In this document: one piece after another, positions 24,786 to 37,806 of the stretch
How positions within the stretch are numbered: the first letter of the stretch is position 1
How the letters are laid out: each line of letters starts with the position of its first letter
NCBI GenBank assembly: GCA_036365515.1
Contig: CM070874.1
Location: 94,781,442-94,845,441, forward strand
DNA from: Torymus aiolomorphi
Lineage: Eukaryota > Arthropoda > Insecta > Hymenoptera > Torymidae
Length of the DNA: 64,000 nucleotides
Reading direction: 5' to 3'
Notes under the pieces: model-generated
Told to the model about the DNA's origin: nothing
The model's database searches: none
What the model saw: the letters and a program-made list of their open reading frames with translations, nothing else
Translations under genes and position numbers: made by a program

Positions 24786-25914
24786 GTTCTTTATCAAAGG
24801 ACTCGAAATGAACGTTAGTCTGACATATTTAAAATTAAACCTTACAATAAACGGGACGGAAATGCACAGGTTTGTATTTAGTTAGTCTATTAAAAACATG
24901 CCAAATTTCGATAATCTTTATGGAACGACCGCAAATTTAATTTGGAATTTTTTCTTTTTTAAACGCAAAAACAGTAATTCCAAACGAGGAACGAGCAAAA
25001 TTAAAATACTTTAAGGTTAAAATTTAATAAAGCCACTAATTCCAGCGAATTTTCTCACTTGTAAGAAGAGACTTGCGTGCTTTCACTGGCAAAGGCTCTC
25101 TGCCCCTCTCTTTCTGTCCCTCTGTGCGGCAAAACGATAAATCTAGCCGGTAGCGCGGCCGAAATAATAACGACAATAGAAACTTCCAACAATAAGCTCT
25201 TAGGACAATCGTATTGAGTGGCGCGAGCTGGGCGCGCGCTTACATACAATGGCGCGTCTTATGCTTCCGGATAATTATTGGTCTGGGAGCGGTTCGCGCG
25301 CGGTCGACAACGATTTAGCGCTCCGACGGGCTACTGTGCTACCCGGATTATACACATCGGAGATGTAAGATTGCACCGGTTACCGGCTGAGTGTAATGCT
25401 GCGAGGGATGGTATGACTGTCCATTTTTATTTTTAACTATATAGTCATTAGCGTCTTTTTTTCTAAAAGGATAACATCGTTTATGGAAAATAACTTGAAC
25501 CGCATTTTTTTCTGTCGATACTTACGCGTACTTCATGTAATTCGTTGTACACAAAAACTTGAAATCGGCTTACCTGAAACAAAAAGAAAAATACATAAGT
25601 ACATTCTATTATTAATAGTGATTATTTGAATTCAGTATTTGAGATGACGGTTCAGGATGAAATTGGCAATAAATATTTGTATAAATATATTTTCCTAAAT
25701 GATAATTTAACATGTTACTGTAATATCGGATAGTCGATGAATATTCGTTAAGGTCAGTCTGTTGATGCAATTTACATAATTAAAATATCATTGTGTTAAA
25801 TTATTCGGTTCGAATTCAACTGGATTTATTTCCGAAGGAATAGAAAATAACATTCATTGGGTACGGCAAAATAATTTCATTGAAATATCTTATTTACATT
25901 ATGTAAATCAGATA
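24786..25914. other. Non-coding
   Basis: A+T-rich with a G+C-richer part at 25060-25400. Nothing recognisable. Confidence 0.5.
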
Positions 25915-25916
25915 TA

Positions 25917-26743
25917 CACTCAGAAAAATTTTCATTTGAGATCAAAGTAATTTATTTCCCACAAAAGGATATTCTTCTTGATTTTGGACTCAAAATTCGG
26001 TCTATTTGAACCAAAAGGAAAATCCTTTCTACTCAAGATCCGCTTGTGTGAAAAAGAAACTTTTTTACTCAATATCTGTATGTTTTTGCTAAAAAAATTG
26101 TAATTACTGCTGCTAATTATTGTGCAATCACTAATTAAAACTTTTTTTTACCATTTATATAGTACGTGCATTTGATAATATGTTAAACTTGTGAAAAAAA
26201 CCAAAGAAAAAAATTTTGTACGAAGTTAGTTCAGAAGTCCAGTGACCGGAAATCGAACTCTCGACCTTCGGATTGGGAAGCCGATGCCTTAGCCACATGA
26301 CTACTCGAGCCTCTGACAGAGAATCGCAAAAAAAGAAAGATATGTTACTTCCATTTCCTCTTGCGCCAAAAGGAAAATTATTTTGGACCAAAAACTTGAT
26401 CAATAAGTACCTGAAGTTGGCTACTTTCAAAAAGAAAATCCTTTTGTAGCAGAATTAAATCATTTCCATCACAAAGAAGTTTCATTTTAGTGCAAGATTA
26501 ATTAAAGATCAATTTGGAAAGGAAATTGGGATTAACATGAAATTATTACTTTTTGTTCCACTAAAATCATTTACACGCGAAAGGAAGTTTCTTTTTGAAT
26601 CTAGAGGATAATCATTTCGATCCGAAAACTTAAATTTTCGATATCAAAATAAAATGTTTGATTCAATAAGATAATCATTTTGCATCCAAAGGATTTTCCC
26701 AAAAGGAATTTCCTTTACCTCAAGTAATCTATTTCTCTCAGTG
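25917..26743. mobile_element. 827-bp TA-flanked inverted-repeat element
   Basis: Flanked by TA (25915-25916, 26744-26745). Ends CACTCAGAAAAAT and ATTTCTCTCAGTG. Many AAAAGGAAAATCCTTT-type palindromic words, and a tRNA-like segment in the interior. Internally related to the 26883-31270 element. Confidence 0.75.
26240..26313 (-). other. tRNA-like Pol III-type segment (d)
   Basis: Minus strand: TAGTCATGTGGCTAAGGC, anticodon-like arm TCGGC-TTCCCAA-TCCGA (four of five pairs), B-box-like GAGTTCGATTTCC (26248-26260), and a T-run at about 26205-26213. The best-preserved cloverleaf parts among the set. Relative of 30696-30772. Confidence 0.6.
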
Positions 26744-27202
26744 TAGGTATCATTCTTTTATTTTCAACAAATATTATATAATTCTTTGTACGAATATACA
26801 AGTAGAGTTTATTTTGATGTTTTCTTCGAATAGGGTATGGACAAGCGATTCCAAAAAGCAAAACCAAAGCTTACGTGTAAAACACGCAGAGAAATGGTCT
26901 GTTAGTGGCAAGAGGAAAATCCTTTTCTCAAAATCCTCTCGCAGTAAAACGATTAGAGTCTTATTTTTTACTCCCACAAACAGAATCCTTTTTAGGCAAA
27001 ATGATGTCATTTTACTACATGAGGATTTTTCTCTTGAGAATGGACCATGTTCATAAAGTTTTACTACAAAATGATTTTCCTTTTCTCACAAGAGGAAATA
27101 AGAGTAATTACTACAAATAATTAATCGTATAATTAATTACGAGATAATTAATTAGGTAACTATTAGTTATATACTTATGGAAAGTATGAATACAACATTT
27201 AA

Positions 27203-30200
27203 GGGGACAAGCCATGGTTAGGGGGTCGAAAAATCGATTTTTTTTTTATGTACTATTTTGATAGCAAATTTTCCGCTGAATACTATGCTTCCAACCGCAT
27301 TTCCAAATTCGATTTCGTTTAGAAAATACAGCTAAAACCGTGAAGTCACTTTTTTGCATATTTAGTGATTTTTCTTAAATTATCCATTTTAGATATACTA
27401 TTGTTAATCTTATATTATTTTATGCTTCACAGCATACAATACTGAATTTAGAACGTAAATGTACATTGACATAGTAGGCAAGCTTAACTCGAGGTATAAA
27501 CCTCGTGTATTTTACTTTTACTCTACTTATACAAAAGTATATACGTACAATACATATAGATGGTTTAAAATCTCATCTGTTTATGTTCTGTCAGCGCCAT
27601 AGTCGTTGGGATTTAAACTAAAAGTGTTTTGAATATAATTGAATCTGCATTTTTCAATGCAATTTATTCAGTATTGACAAAAAATTTTTTTGTAAATAAA
27701 GTGCTGTGTAGAACTCTTTTAACTGAGAGTGTAGAAGACAGCGATTTTAGGTTAACTGCACTGTGCAAAGTGTTGTTAATATTTTTAATTTAGTGAGTTC
27801 AGTGAGTGACTTTTATTTGTGTTTTTTAATAAGTAACATTATAGAGGATTAGATATTAGCCACTATGGATTCTGACAAGAGAAATAGAACATCAGGAGCT
27901 CCAGGAAAGAAGAGAAAATTTGGAAGAAAAAAAAAACAAAGGATTTAACAAAAATTCAGAGAATGTTCAACAAAAAATCACGAACAAAAGAAAAAGAAGT
28001 ACAACTTCAGGGAAAATAAAAGATATATCTGTAGAAGCGTCACAAACAAGAAACAGAATAATAGATATAAACATTCTGTTCTTACAGCTGGAGAAATTTC
28101 TTGTATGTGCAACATGTAAAGGACAAGTTAAAATTATAGAAGAAGATGTTCGAGGACTTGGCTCCAAATTTAACATTATGTCCAAAAATTGTTCAGAGAG
28201 AAGAATTATAAGCACGAGCAAGCAAGTTGGAGCTCAAAGCAATGCTTATGAAACCAACAGACGCAGTCTTCTTGCACTAAGAGCAATTGGGCAAGGATAT
28301 GCTGCATTGCAAACTTTTTGCGGAATCATGGATTTGCCACCACCTGTTGCACATAGTTTTTATGACCATCTCAATGAAGATTTAAGCAAAGTGACTCAAG
28401 AGGTAGCACAAAATTCTATGCAAGAAGCCGTCAAAAAGGAAACAGCATTAACACCAGCTGAAAATCAAGGCCTAGATGTATCTGGTGATGGGTCATGGAG
28501 AAAAAGAGGATTTTCTTCATTGCAAGGAATTTCAAGTTTGATTGGCTTGCGTTCTCAACAAGTTCTTGACATATTTATCAAGAACAGTTTTTGTAAAGCA
28601 TGTTTAAAGTGGGAAATAGAAAAGGCACAGAAGAATATGAAGACTGGTTCAGTGATCATCAAGATAAATGTGCAGCAAACCATGAAGGAAGTGCTGGAAA
28701 GATGGAAGTCGATGGAGTTGTGGAAATGTTTAGAAGATCTCAAGAAAAGTATAATGTAAAATACCATCATTACATTGGAGATGGAGATTCGAAAGTGTAC
28801 AGTGCTTTGTGCCAGGCCAAACCGTATGGAGATGAAGTTAAAGTTGAGAAGAAGGAGTGTGTGGGACACGTCCAGAAACGAATGGGAACCAGACTCAGGA
28901 ATTTAAAGAAAAATTTTGGAAAAAAGTTATTAGACGATGGAAAAACCATTGGAGGCCAAGGACGATTAACAGCAAAAGCAATTGATCAGCTCACCACATA
29001 TTATGGTAATGCCATCAGAAACAACACGGACTCTGTAGAAAAAATGCTGAATGCTATATGGGCTACGTACTACCACAAGATTTCCACAGACCAGAATCCT
29101 CAACATCATTTATGCCCACCAGGACAGAGCAGTTGGTGCAAGTGGCAAAAAGCGAAGGCTCAAAAAAAACTAAAAGATTTTCATCATAAAGACAGTATTC
29201 CTGCAGTGATTATGGAGCAGTTGAAACCAATTTACAAAGATCTCTCTGAACAGGAGCTGCTTCACAGATGTTTAGGCGGTTACACCCAAAATAGTAATGA
29301 GAGTTTTAATAATTCAGTTTGGAAGATTGTAACCAAGACCTCCTTCAGTGGTGTACATGTACTCACAGCAGGTGCTTGTATTGCTGTCACTTGCTTCAAC
29401 GATGGAAGAGTTGGTTTTCTGAATATTATGGAAGCCTTTGATGTGAAACCTGGAGTAGCTGCAATTGAGTGGGCACAGAAAAGCAATGACAGCAGATTAT
29501 TTCATGCTGAGAGGAATGCCGAAGAAAACACTTTAGAAAATAGGAGGAAACGAAGGAGACTGCAATTGAATTTACCTGAAGAGTCATATGCACCAGGTTC
29601 TTACTAGAGTAGGTAAAAAGTTATTTTTATGCGATAATAGCTAATATAATATTTATTAATTTTTTTCTTTTTACAGGTGTGTTATTGGCTCTCATAAAAG
29701 GATTAATTTATTTTGAGATTATTTTTACTGTCAATAACATTTATGACTAACAATGTTTTCAGCCTAGTACGAAAAAAAATAAGTACAACATTTATGTATT
29801 AATCTAAAAAATTTAAAAATATTGTTGAATTAATGAAATTCTTTTTTATAGGTTTATTCAACAGTTAAAATGATTTAGCCAGGACTACTTTCATCTAATT
29901 GGCATCTGTTTCATTTTTCCACTAAAGTATATCATACAGAATGAAAAAAAAATTTTTGGTAAGTAGTTTTGAAACTTATATAAAGTTATAGAAAACCAAA
30001 ACTTTGAATTGAATTTCTGAATAACTTGTTTTTTGTATTTACAGGGACTTTGCCGCAGGATTTCTTTTAAATAAAGCAAGCCTAGAGGTTTGAAAATTTA
30101 GGAGTATCTTTAAAATTGTGTTGGTTATAGAAAATGTGAGGTACTTTTTTGAAAAAGGCTTTAGAAAAAAAATTATAAAATAAAATTACAAAAAATATTG

Positions 30201-30583
30201 AAATTTTAATAAAAAAAACATAAAAAAATTAGATTTTTCATTAAAAAACAATTTTAAAAATTAAAAAAAAAAAAAAGTAGCTCACATTTTCTATAACTGG
30301 TATAACTACAAAGGTACTCCTAAGTAACCAGACCCCTGCCTTGCTTTGTTCAAAAAATTTCCTGCGGCAATGACATGCCAGTTTCTAATTCAGAAGGGTT
30401 TCTTAATCTAATGGACTGCAAGACCAAAATCTTAAACACCTGGATAATGTAGTCTTAAATTATAGGTAATTGTATAACTTAATAATAAAAAAAAGTTTGA
30501 ACTCTTAAAATTATATATTGGCTTTGTTATTAAAGAATTAATACAATAGCTTTTTTTTTCAGGTTCAACCATGGCTTGTCCCC
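27203..30583 (+). mobile_element. Kolobok-type DNA transposon, TTAA duplication
   Basis: 17-bp TIRs GGGGACAAGCCATGGTT (27203) and AACCATGGCTTGTCCCC (ending 30583), flanked by TTAA at 27199-27202 and 30584-30587. It encodes one transposase gene on the plus strand. TTAA duplication plus this transposase type points to Kolobok; piggyBac is the alternative for TTAA but its transposase looks different. An imperfect hairpin at 30043-30150 and 30270-30370 (CTGCGGCA, CACATTTTCTATAAC) lies in the 3' part. Confidence 0.8.
27865..29607 (+). pseudogene. Kolobok / Mutator-like transposase, frameshifted
   Basis: The ATG at 27865 opens a basic N-terminus (KKRKFGRKKK). The frame is lost in the A-run at about 27930-27940, continues in a second frame (to 28759), then returns to the first frame at about 28615-28627 and runs to TAG at 29605-29607. 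The segments join into one continuous family match, so the changes look like two compensating indels. Motifs of an RNase H-fold DDE enzyme: D in DVSGDGSW (about 28470), D in YIGDGDSK (about 28775), E in NSNESFNNS (about 29295). A CATC/C-type cysteine pair is at 28113 (VCATCKG). It would cut and paste the element; inactive as it stands. Confidence 0.8.
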
Positions 30584-30695
30584 TTAATGAATAAAAGAAG
30601 AATTATCTATTCAAGTTAAGTAACTGTTGAGATATGAATTTTTAAAAATCAGTTGATTCTTCTGAAATATATATTGCCTTTTTTATACTCCCCGT

Positions 30696-30772
30696 TAGAA
30701 GCTTAGACATGTGGTTAAGGTACCGGCTTCCGAATCCAAAGGTTGAGGCTTCGATTCTCAGTCACTGCACTT
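30696..30772 (+). other. tRNA-like Pol III-type segment (e)
   Basis: Plus strand: ACATGTGGTTAAGGTACCGG, B-box-like GGCTTCGATTCTC (30747-30759), T6 run about 20 nt later (30794-30799). Clearly related to 26240-26313. Confidence 0.6.
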
Positions 30773-30876
30773 CCAGAACTATCCTCCGAAACATTTTTTC
30801 TTCGATTTTTTTACGAAGTTAACCAATATTAATTAATTATTACAATAAAAAAAATATATAAATAAAAATAAAACGC

Positions 30877-30966
30877 ATAAAAAATATAAATAATAAAATA
30901 AAATACATAAAAAATATAAATAATAAAATAAAATTCATAAAAAATATAAATAATAAAATAAAAGTT
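30877..30966. repeat. About 30-bp A+T-rich tandem repeat, three units
   Basis: Unit ATAAAAAATATAAATAATAA followed by AATAAAA and two variable bases; encodes a spurious hydrophobic frame on the minus strand. Confidence 0.8.
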
Positions 30967-31270
30967 AAAATAACTAAAATTAATAGAAGTATCTTTTTTT
31001 TATTTAAATAGAAAATACGTTTAAACTTTTTTCTCGGGGGACAAGAGGTTTCTTCTTCATACAAAACGATTTTGATTAGAGAGGATTTTCCTATTGGTCA
31101 ACTAGACCTTCTATTTCCTTGAAGAGGAATCCTTTTCGTACAAGAATAATTTGCCAGAAAAGGATTTTACTCTTGTGGCAAGAGGAATTAATTTTGACAA
31201 CCAAACCAAGATTATTTTCCTCTTGGATCAAAAGGATTCCATTTGCTACCAATGTACTTTTCTCTGCGTG

Positions 31271-32432
31271 AATAAACACGCGCATTTGTGACACTTGAAT
31301 GCGTCTTTGCTTTACTGCTTCAATTTAATCTGCTTACGCGCGTTGTTTCGGCATAAATATTTCTCGTTCTCTCTTTCACTCTCCGTGCAGATAGAAATTA
31401 GATAATTCCGCGACGCGCGCAGATCTCCTCCTGCCGAAGAGATATGACTCAAGGGGTCCCGTTATCGATGGCAATATCCAAGGCAACACAGAGACACTTG
31501 AAATCGGCTCCACGAAATCTTATCTATTACTTCGGTGGCAGAGGCCGAGAGAGAGGGTGGAAGGGAGGGAGAGAGAGAGTATTCAGACATTCTGTATTCA
31601 CGATAAGAGGTGCTGGCTCGGGAATAGGCATCATTGATCACGGGCCACTTGATCATGTACCGAGTGCTCCGCCATCGGATAATGAGCAAAATAGTGGCGT
31701 GGATATGCCAAAAGTTTTTATCGATAAGAGCCTGCTGACTTTTAAAACTTTCTAGAACATTTTCTTACAAATTTTCTCTCGCAACAAATTACTACGATAA
31801 AATTTTACACTTTTATACAATACTCAGTAATTTGATTTTTCATCGCATTCATTTGTATTAAAAAGTCTTGAACGTTTTTTCAAAGCTCGCAACTTTTAAA
31901 AGAGCAAGAGGAAAAAAAGCGAGCGCCAACATTATTCAATATCAATTATTTTCACCATTCATCGGGCATTAATTAAAAGGTCGAGAATCGGAAAGTCTCC
32001 CTCCTCCACAACGGATGCCGGCTGCGCCCCGAGGCTCGCGTTGCGACGACGCACTCGCAGATCTCGGAGAAACAAAAGGACGAGTCGCGAAGGAGAGAAA
32101 AATAAGGAGCTATATGCTCGCTCGCCGAAAAGAAATAACGACCGACGTCGCGAGATCCAATTATGAGCGTCTCGTGCCTTGGCTGCGCGCGAGAAAAGTC
32201 TATTATTGCGGTGCGTGAGTGTGGCTCGGTAGAGAAAAAATGCGCGGAGCTGGAGTCCGATGATGGGCGTGAGGGCGCCTCAATCGAATGCAGACTGAAA
32301 CAAATTGCTTTCGTCCGACAAAAGGCAGCGTTATTACCCTACCAATGTTCCGCTGTTTCCGTTTGCCTCGATTTTTCCCAAAAATCAAATAGCAGGGCCA
32401 TGCGCGAATTGAGTTATCATATCGAGTTATAT
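31271..32432. other. Non-coding; G+C-rich 31980-32320
   Basis: Short frames on both strands without domains. No gene supported. Confidence 0.5.
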
Positions 32433-32569
32433 CACTAAGGGAAGAATATGTTTATATTTAACGTGGTATTTTAACTATTAACATGGCATTGTAACTATTA
32501 ACATGTATATTTTAATAGTTACAATACCATGTTAAATATAAACATTTTGAGAAAAAATTTCTCTCAGTG
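32433..32569. mobile_element. 137-bp hairpin MITE, copy 2
   Basis: Same length and order as 18886-19022; starts CACTAAGGGAAGAATATG and ends TTTCTCTCAGTG. Confidence 0.8.
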
Positions 32570-34763
32570 TAGCTTTGCCTCGTCCTGGATCGCTGCATTC
32601 TATAGAAAAATTTCGATTGTTTTCAGCGTGCAACTGTGTTTACATTTGTTAGTCACGGTGCGGTGACTTGGAATTCGCGTGAAAACTTAATTCGAAAACG
32701 CGCGACACGCGAACAGCTTATTCGCCGCAATCAATATTCATGAGTGTACGAGCGCACGCGCGGCCGGGCGAACAAAACTTTATGGCGGACATACGATACT
32801 CGCCGAGATACATATACACTGTGTAAGTGGATCAGAGCGAGAGACGGAGCAAATAAGGTAACGAGGAGTTTGAGTCAATGTTTCGTCGGACACGCAACGG
32901 CCGTTACAACTTAGCGTCACGACGACTGACAATCATACGATATCTCGGCATCTAGGAGGGAAGTATATGGATTCAAAGTGTATGTGGATAGGCCTGCAAT
33001 CGGGATTAAGTAGAAACAAAACGATTGGTCAGACGCTTAACAACTCACGATTTTCTGAGACTCATTATGATGTGCTTATAAAAGAACATTTATATAAAAT
33101 AATAAATGCCTTTTCCAGTTCTCAACTGACCGTTATAATATATCGAAGCTCAACGCTACGTATGTAAAAAGAAAAGGCCCTGCTCTAACTAGCGCACTAC
33201 TCTCCAGCTTCGGTGCACTCCGGCAACCGTAATTCAGGCATCAGGACTATTTACAGCGCACGTGGCCGGGCGCAGATTAGTATATCACCTTGAGCCGCAT
33301 ACATTACCAGAGAACGCACGCGGTTGCCAGGTACAATACCATAAACGCGGATTAGAATGAATTTACGGTGCACGTATTTGTTCGGAGCGCTCGCGCAGCG
33401 CGGTATATGCGGCATTAAAATCGGAGAGGCAAAAGACACAGCACTTAGCGGTTATTACGGCGAATAATCTCCGCGATTAAAATAAATTTAGTGCGCGGCA
33501 ATAATTACTCGCGAGTGCACGTCGGTTATTTCCATTTTACAGAGTTGCGCGGCTGCGGGGGGCGGTGTATAATACGTTCGACAGCTGCGCGCACGCACGA
33601 ATTATTCGGCGTGAATTTGGAAATTGGGCCAAGTCGGCCGTGCGATGATGAGCCACTCTCGTGTCCGCGCGTTTTTATCTCGCGCGAGCGCATGTGCGTG
33701 CGTGCATTTTTCCGCGCGCTGCTACTGCTCATTTCTGCCGAGCGCTTTCTGAGCTTTTCTTGCCGGCGCACGGAATTGAACACTAAACAGGGAGCAATCG
33801 TTACGGAATGGGATGAATGCGGGCTTTATGCATGGCGAACTTGTTTAATTTTTTTAGCCCGGGCATTTGTTTGCCCTACGTGTTGTTTGGCTAAATTAGC
33901 GTGCATCGTTATTTTATACATTTATTGCCCGCCATTTTCTTGTTTATAAAATGGAATTTTCCCTCACTTTTTCTAAAAATATTATTTTCATTCTTGGGAG
34001 GGCCGAAATCCGAAAATGTATTATGCACTTCATACGTAGGGAGACTGCATCCAATATATGGCCCGCCCCGTCACCCACGGTTTTTCCTGGGAGTGCCAAG
34101 CAAGACTTTTCAATCTCATCGATTTTGCAAACTTATCCCCGTCCCTACTCCTCCTTCTCTCCGTCGCGCGCTCCTCCTACTTCCTGCAAAAATTTCACCC
34201 CATCGATACTTATCCCCGGAAGGGGGTGAGAAAAGTGGTACAATAAACGTGGGGACGCCCGAGCACCCGAGTTCATGTTTCTTCATTACAGAGGGCGACC
34301 AAGTGTCGCGCGAACTGCTGCGCTTATTCGACCCGTCGCATGCCTTGACCTTCTTTACGAAGTTTGCCCAGCCACGCGTGATCCTTTTGCTTCTGCGCTT
34401 TCGTTTTCCCGTCGCGCGAGTCGTTTATTTGAATTAGAGTTGAAGCGAGCTATTTTCAGTTAAATTTTCCTTGGATGGAAAAATAGAAATCTTTCACAAT
34501 GAAATTTCGCACTGTTACTCTATATTTCATCCAGAAAATTGGATTGAATATTCTGGCTCATACGTTTTTCCTCCTCTCCTAATTGAAAGTGGCATGGAAT
34601 TACAGTCTTTATTTTTACAGCTTCCACTACCATTAGAATTAAAAATCCGTAAAAAACAGTGGCCCCCAATCAACGAGACGACAAAAGCACATTAAGAAAA
34701 ACTCGTCTTTGTCAAAACAGAAAAGACACGTTCAAGAAGCAAGCAGCAATAAAGAAAACAATG

Positions 34764-34799
<36 letters not shown>

Positions 34800-37290
34800 G
34801 TGCATAATCTCGAAAAACAAATGTAATAAATTTCTTTTATGAGCACGTGCTACTTTCACCGTACTATACTCTCAATGGCGCAAGGAGAGATTCCGATCGG
34901 AAACAAACCAGTTCACCTTAAATTCGCCCATTATCCACTGGCTGCACGCTCAGGTAGCCAGCGCGTGCGCGCGCTCTTCTCCCCGTTCATCTTTTTATTC
35001 TAAGCAATAAAACAGTCCGTCCGCCAGCACAATGCCGCTTTTGTCGGTTGTTCTGCTGCTGGATAAATACAAGAGACTCGGATCTGAAGCTACGGAGGGT
35101 CGAGAGATCTCATTCATCATTTTTTTTCGCAATTGTATTTTTACTTTGCTTGATGATAAATAATCTCGTCTTTAGGTGTCCATAGCGCTATGTTTTGCAA
35201 AACGCGAAACAACATCAATTTATACATAGTGGATAAAAAATGTAAAATTGAATATAAGCAACAATTCACAAGTTATACAATCGGCGAGTTTTTCGAGACG
35301 TCAGAATAGTCAGTACGAATTGATCCGCATTGCAGCTACATCACGACGAGCATCTCCCGACAGTTTCCTCCGTGCAATTATGTCTGGCGTACTCGCGCCC
35401 CTAATAGACCATAAACCGCCCCCGCCTTTGTCTCAAGAGCGACGACGATAGATCACTCGAGCTTACAGAAGCCATGCCAAAATATACACAGAAAATCGCT
35501 GTATTATATGGATCCCCCTATCACTCTTGCGCCCTCGCACACTCTCTCTCGTGTGCGCACGCGCCCTAATGAGCGGTGAGCTGGGCTCGTAAAAAAACGC
35601 GAGGGAGGAAAGATGAAGTACGGCACAAGCGAGGAGGAAATAGAAAGGCGAAGGATTTACGGGTGCCAGGATCGCTTTCGAATATTTTTCCGGGCTGCCG
35701 TTGTTTACTATGCCGGTCGGTGCCGGTTGAGCTAAAATGTCGTCGAAAAGAAAAACAAAGAGAAATTGACGAATTTTTAGTATTTTTTCGTAAATATTAT
35801 ACATGCATATAAACGCACAGATGTCGAGTGTAAACTACGACTTATTTAATATAAAATTTTAATCATTTTAGGAAAGTTTTAATGATGTTACTCCAATTAA
35901 CACGCATCATATTTGATATAATGTTACGGAAGCATTTGAATTATTTCGAGTATTCCGTGCAGATGAATTTAATACGTTATAATTGAGAGTCCTTGCATCA
36001 TTTGCTCGCGCGGGCTCTGCAAAACTTAAACTTTCGCCGACGGAATATTTTACCCTTCTATATTTGGTAAATTACTCTATTTCGAAAAGACTTGATTTCG
36101 ATACACTGTTTTCTATACTTTAAATGCAAAACGTTTTAATGTTAATTATCGCTTTATTTGTAATTAATTAAATGTTGTACAAGTGCTTACAATAAAAACT
36201 TGTGGTAAATACAACTCTGAAAAATTGAAGGTGCGCACAGATAGCAATGCTTCGAATAATTCATTCACTTTATAATCTACCGTACCTCTACCCAAAGCAA
36301 GTGTATTGAAAGAATTTCTCTCGGACAGAGCGTATAAAGAAGCTCGCGGGCGATCCGCAGGTAGACGGGGGCAGTGCCCGGGCAGGTTATACGCAGCCTC
36401 TCAACGAATTGAATTAGAAACGGGGATTCGATTCTGAAGAGCTACGCGCGAGTGGCTAGGAGAGAGGGAAAGGCAGCTAAGTTATGATCCAGCCCGTTTT
36501 AACCCCTCTCTCTTTCTCTCTCTCCCTCCCGACTGAATAGAGCCTCTCGAGGCTGCGGTGGCGGCACTTCCTTCTCGCTGCACTCGCATAATTATTATGG
36601 AGAAGGTAGTAGGGGGCGAGAAAGCCCCTTTATCCGGAAGAACACGCGATGTCTGGCCCGAGTTTTAGAGTGCGAATGTTGCGCGCCTGCGTGTGAGGTT
36701 ATAGACGTCGACCTTGGAAACGGGATCGCAGGTATAGAATTTTATTTATTATAGGGTTAATGTGATGATAATAACAAGGAATAAACAATAAGCAATAAAA
36801 TAATAATGAAGTATCTTTTCTTACTTGTTCAAGAATATCGTTGATTCATTGTAGAATTATATTACTGATATTGTGGCAAAATTTTTCAAGTATTACTAAA
36901 TTTTAACAGAATTTTTATGTTATATAAAAAATAATGCAGAGAAAAAATGGTATACAATAAGTTAATAGAAAATTAATTAATGAGTAAGTCAGCATCTCAT
37001 TATATATAGTAAAAACCTTTAATTTAATTTTAAATAATTTTTCCATTAATGTACGTTAGTCTTTACAAAAGAAAAGTTACTTACCCTTTGAGGTATAAAA
37101 ACACTGTATGAAACGCCCTTTTAAGATGCATAATGAACTAATTAATGTAATCGTAAATTAGATAAACTTCAAATTGAACTATAACAGTATTTCTCGAAAA
37201 AAGTACAAATTTTGACGGATATTTTGCGAGAATTCCAACATTTTTTAAATTTGTATAAATTGAGATATTTCTCGTGCTTTCTACTCTCTA
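32570..37290. other. Long non-coding stretch
   Basis: Alternates G+C-richer islands (33180-33840, 34040-34430, 35290-35720, 36290-36720) with A+T-rich DNA. A (CT)n run lies at 34768-34796. Open frames up to 178 residues (33901-34437) are only compositional: no domain, and overlapping frames on both strands. I see no gene, RNA gene or element. Confidence 0.5.
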
Positions 37291-37294
37291 TTAA

Positions 37295-37802
37295 GGTGGC
37301 TCATGCGATTTCTTATAAAAAAGCAGATACATCTTAAACTTAACAAATATGTTCTTTAGACATTAAACTTTCGACTGTACTAAGAAAATTGTAGGTCAAC
37401 GACCAAATTATCGAAAAAACTGAGTTTATAAATAAGTACGTTTAACACATAACCTTATGGGAATGAACAGTTTATTGCTTCGTAGTAACTTGTAAAAAAG
37501 CACTTTTTAATGTACAATATATGAAATTAAAAATTTTTTTGTGAAGAATCTAATGATATCATCAGAATTATAGGTTAACGACCAAACAAAAAAGATATTA
37601 ACAATAAACTTTACAAATGTGCTACTGCGCATGCGCACTGCGACCAGTCATATAAATGTAGCGACAAATTAGCAAAGTTTTTATTTATTAAATCTTTTTT
37701 TTGTTTGAACATTTAGAAGTTATTTACAAACTTAATTTGGCAATAATAAAGAAGCCCCTTGCGGGGCCCCGACTTGATACGGTACCAAACACATGAGCCA
37801 CC
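37295..37802. mobile_element. 508-bp TTAA-flanked MITE
   Basis: TTAA at 37291-37294 and 37803-37806; TIR GGTGGCTCATG / CATGAGCCACC. Contains ATAGGTTAACGACC and GTAGGTCAACGACC repeats and a GCCCCTTGCGGGGC hairpin (37755). Non-autonomous piggyBac- or Kolobok-type. Confidence 0.8.
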
Positions 37803-37806
37803 TTAA

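Larger units (their letters stand above)
26883..31270. mobile_element. Inverted-repeat element split by a Kolobok transposon
   Basis: Ends CACGCAGAGAAATG and TTTTCTCTGCGTG. Without the inserted 27203-30583 the element would be about 1 kb, like its neighbours, and it shares their AAAAGGATTTTCCT words and a tRNA-like segment. No clear TA at its edges. Confidence 0.7.

Noticed and set aside
27203..30583. piggyBac transposon
   Set aside because: TTAA fits, but the transposase motifs (DVSGDGSW, GDGDSK, NSNESFNNS) fit Kolobok/Mutator-like better.
33491..34437. Open frames of 152 and 178 residues
   Set aside because: G+C-rich composition, overlapping frames on both strands, no domain, no promoter or splice support that I can see.
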